Positions 15,275-15,593 of a stretch of DNA of 15,593 nt are shown in pieces. Made by a program: the position numbers and the translations under genes. Below the pieces are notes generated by a model. The model searched no databases. It was given only the letters and a program-made list of their open reading frames with translations, and was not told the DNA's origin. The stretch is taken from NCBI GenBank assembly GCA_905479545.1, contig CAJQNE010000188.1, forward strand, positions 1 through 15,593, written 5' to 3'. This DNA comes from an uncultured Gammaproteobacteria bacterium (lineage in GTDB: Bacteria > Pseudomonadota > Gammaproteobacteria > CAJQNE01). Position 1 is the first letter of the stretch. Each line of letters opens with the position of its first letter.

Positions 15275-15365
15275 GGAGAGGTGGCAGAGCGGTTGAATGC
15301 ACTGGTCTTGAAAACCAGCAAGGGTTAATAGCCCTTCGTGGGTTCAAATCCCACCCTCTCCGCCA
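15275..15365 (+). tRNA. serT: tRNA-Ser(UGA)
   Basis: A 91-base class II tRNA. The acceptor stem is GGAGAGG (15275-15281) with CCTCTCC (15355-15361), discriminator G and encoded CCA (15363-15365). The anticodon stem is CTGGT/ACCAG (15302-15306 and 15314-15318) around the loop CTTGAAA, with anticodon TGA at 15309-15311, reading UCA and other UCN serine codons. A long variable arm (about 15319-15338, CAAGGG...CCCTTCG) marks serine. The T arm is GTGGG-TTCAAAT-CCCAC. It has its own promoter and terminator. Confidence 0.98.
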
Positions 15366-15374
15366 TATATTACT

Positions 15375-15408
15375 AAGCCCTGTAACTCGATGAGTTAGAG
15401 GGCTTTTT
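15375..15408 (+). terminator. intrinsic terminator after tRNA-Ser
   Basis: AAGCCCT (15375-15381) pairs with AGGGCTT (15399-15405), with an inner AACTC/GAGTT stem (15384-15388 and 15392-15396), and ends in five T residues (15404-15408). It begins nine bases after the CCA end. The remaining 15409-15593 contains no open frame or RNA gene that I can support; stops occur in all frames near the edge. Confidence 0.88.
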
Positions 15409-15593
15409 AATGCATGCTGGGTATTAGTTAAAGCAGCAGCTAACCAGTCTCTATACGGCAAATGACAATAATCAGGGGATTCAGATAACTGCCGAGCGGG
15501 AGTTATAGCTGAATGGGCACCGGCTTCATTGGAACCCTGTGCGTTATTCGGCAGCGATGAGCCAAGTTGTCGCTCAACTCAGTCGTTGATCAC

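Noticed and set aside
15258..15461. Open frame on the minus strand across the tRNA gene
   Set aside because: It is antisense to tRNA-Ser and its terminator, a common false open frame.
15489..15555. CTGCCGA / TTCGGCAG inverted repeat near the right edge
   Set aside because: Short arms with a loop of about 50 bases and no adjoining feature to give it meaning.

Overview
The window looks like chromosomal DNA from a mid-GC gammaproteobacterium, perhaps a marine or environmental lineage. The signs are a yccA gene next to an encoded-CCA tRNA-Ser(UGA), an exonuclease III of the Crc/ExoIII type, a lipoprotein Cu,Zn superoxide dismutase, a tripartite RND efflux operon and REP-like intergenic palindromes. 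The species cannot be named from the sequence alone.

Layout. 1-1091 (minus): 5' part of an acyl-CoA thiolase gene cut by the window edge. 1316-3726 (minus): a two-component pair, a membrane CHASE-domain histidine kinase followed by a stand-alone receiver protein. 3850-4758 (plus): an epoxide-hydrolase-type alpha/beta hydrolase, divergent from the kinase. 4898-5485 (plus): sodC, closed by an intrinsic terminator. 5587-6357 (plus): exodeoxyribonuclease III. 6379-7083 (plus): an unrecognised multi-pass membrane protein. 7067-7773: a roughly 0.7 kb imperfect palindrome with two head-to-head arms, a chain of small hairpins in each arm and a REP-like doublet at the centre. 7887-8210 (minus): a small Mpo1-like (DUF962) membrane protein. 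8300-14177 (minus): an efflux operon in the order outer-membrane factor, membrane fusion protein, RND permease, with ATGA overlaps at both junctions. 14362-15033 (minus): yccA with a strong terminator. 15275-15365 (plus): tRNA-Ser(UGA) with a clear promoter and terminator.

How the parts work together. The efflux genes should form one inner membrane-periplasm-outer membrane pump. The kinase and receiver should form one phosphorelay pair with no DNA-binding output domain. The hydrolase, SodC and ExoIII could all serve detoxification or oxidative and DNA-damage defence, but only closeness and common orientation suggest this. The yccA-tRNA-Ser pair matches the yccA-serT neighbourhood of Escherichia coli.

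The protein-coding content is mostly ordinary. The signal most worth following is the large palindrome at 7067-7773. Its two arms carry hairpins at matching positions whose stems differ in sequence but stay base-paired, and its left end supplies the last codons of the upstream membrane protein gene. I see no CRISPR array, insertion sequence with a transposase, prophage, or convincing new defence system.
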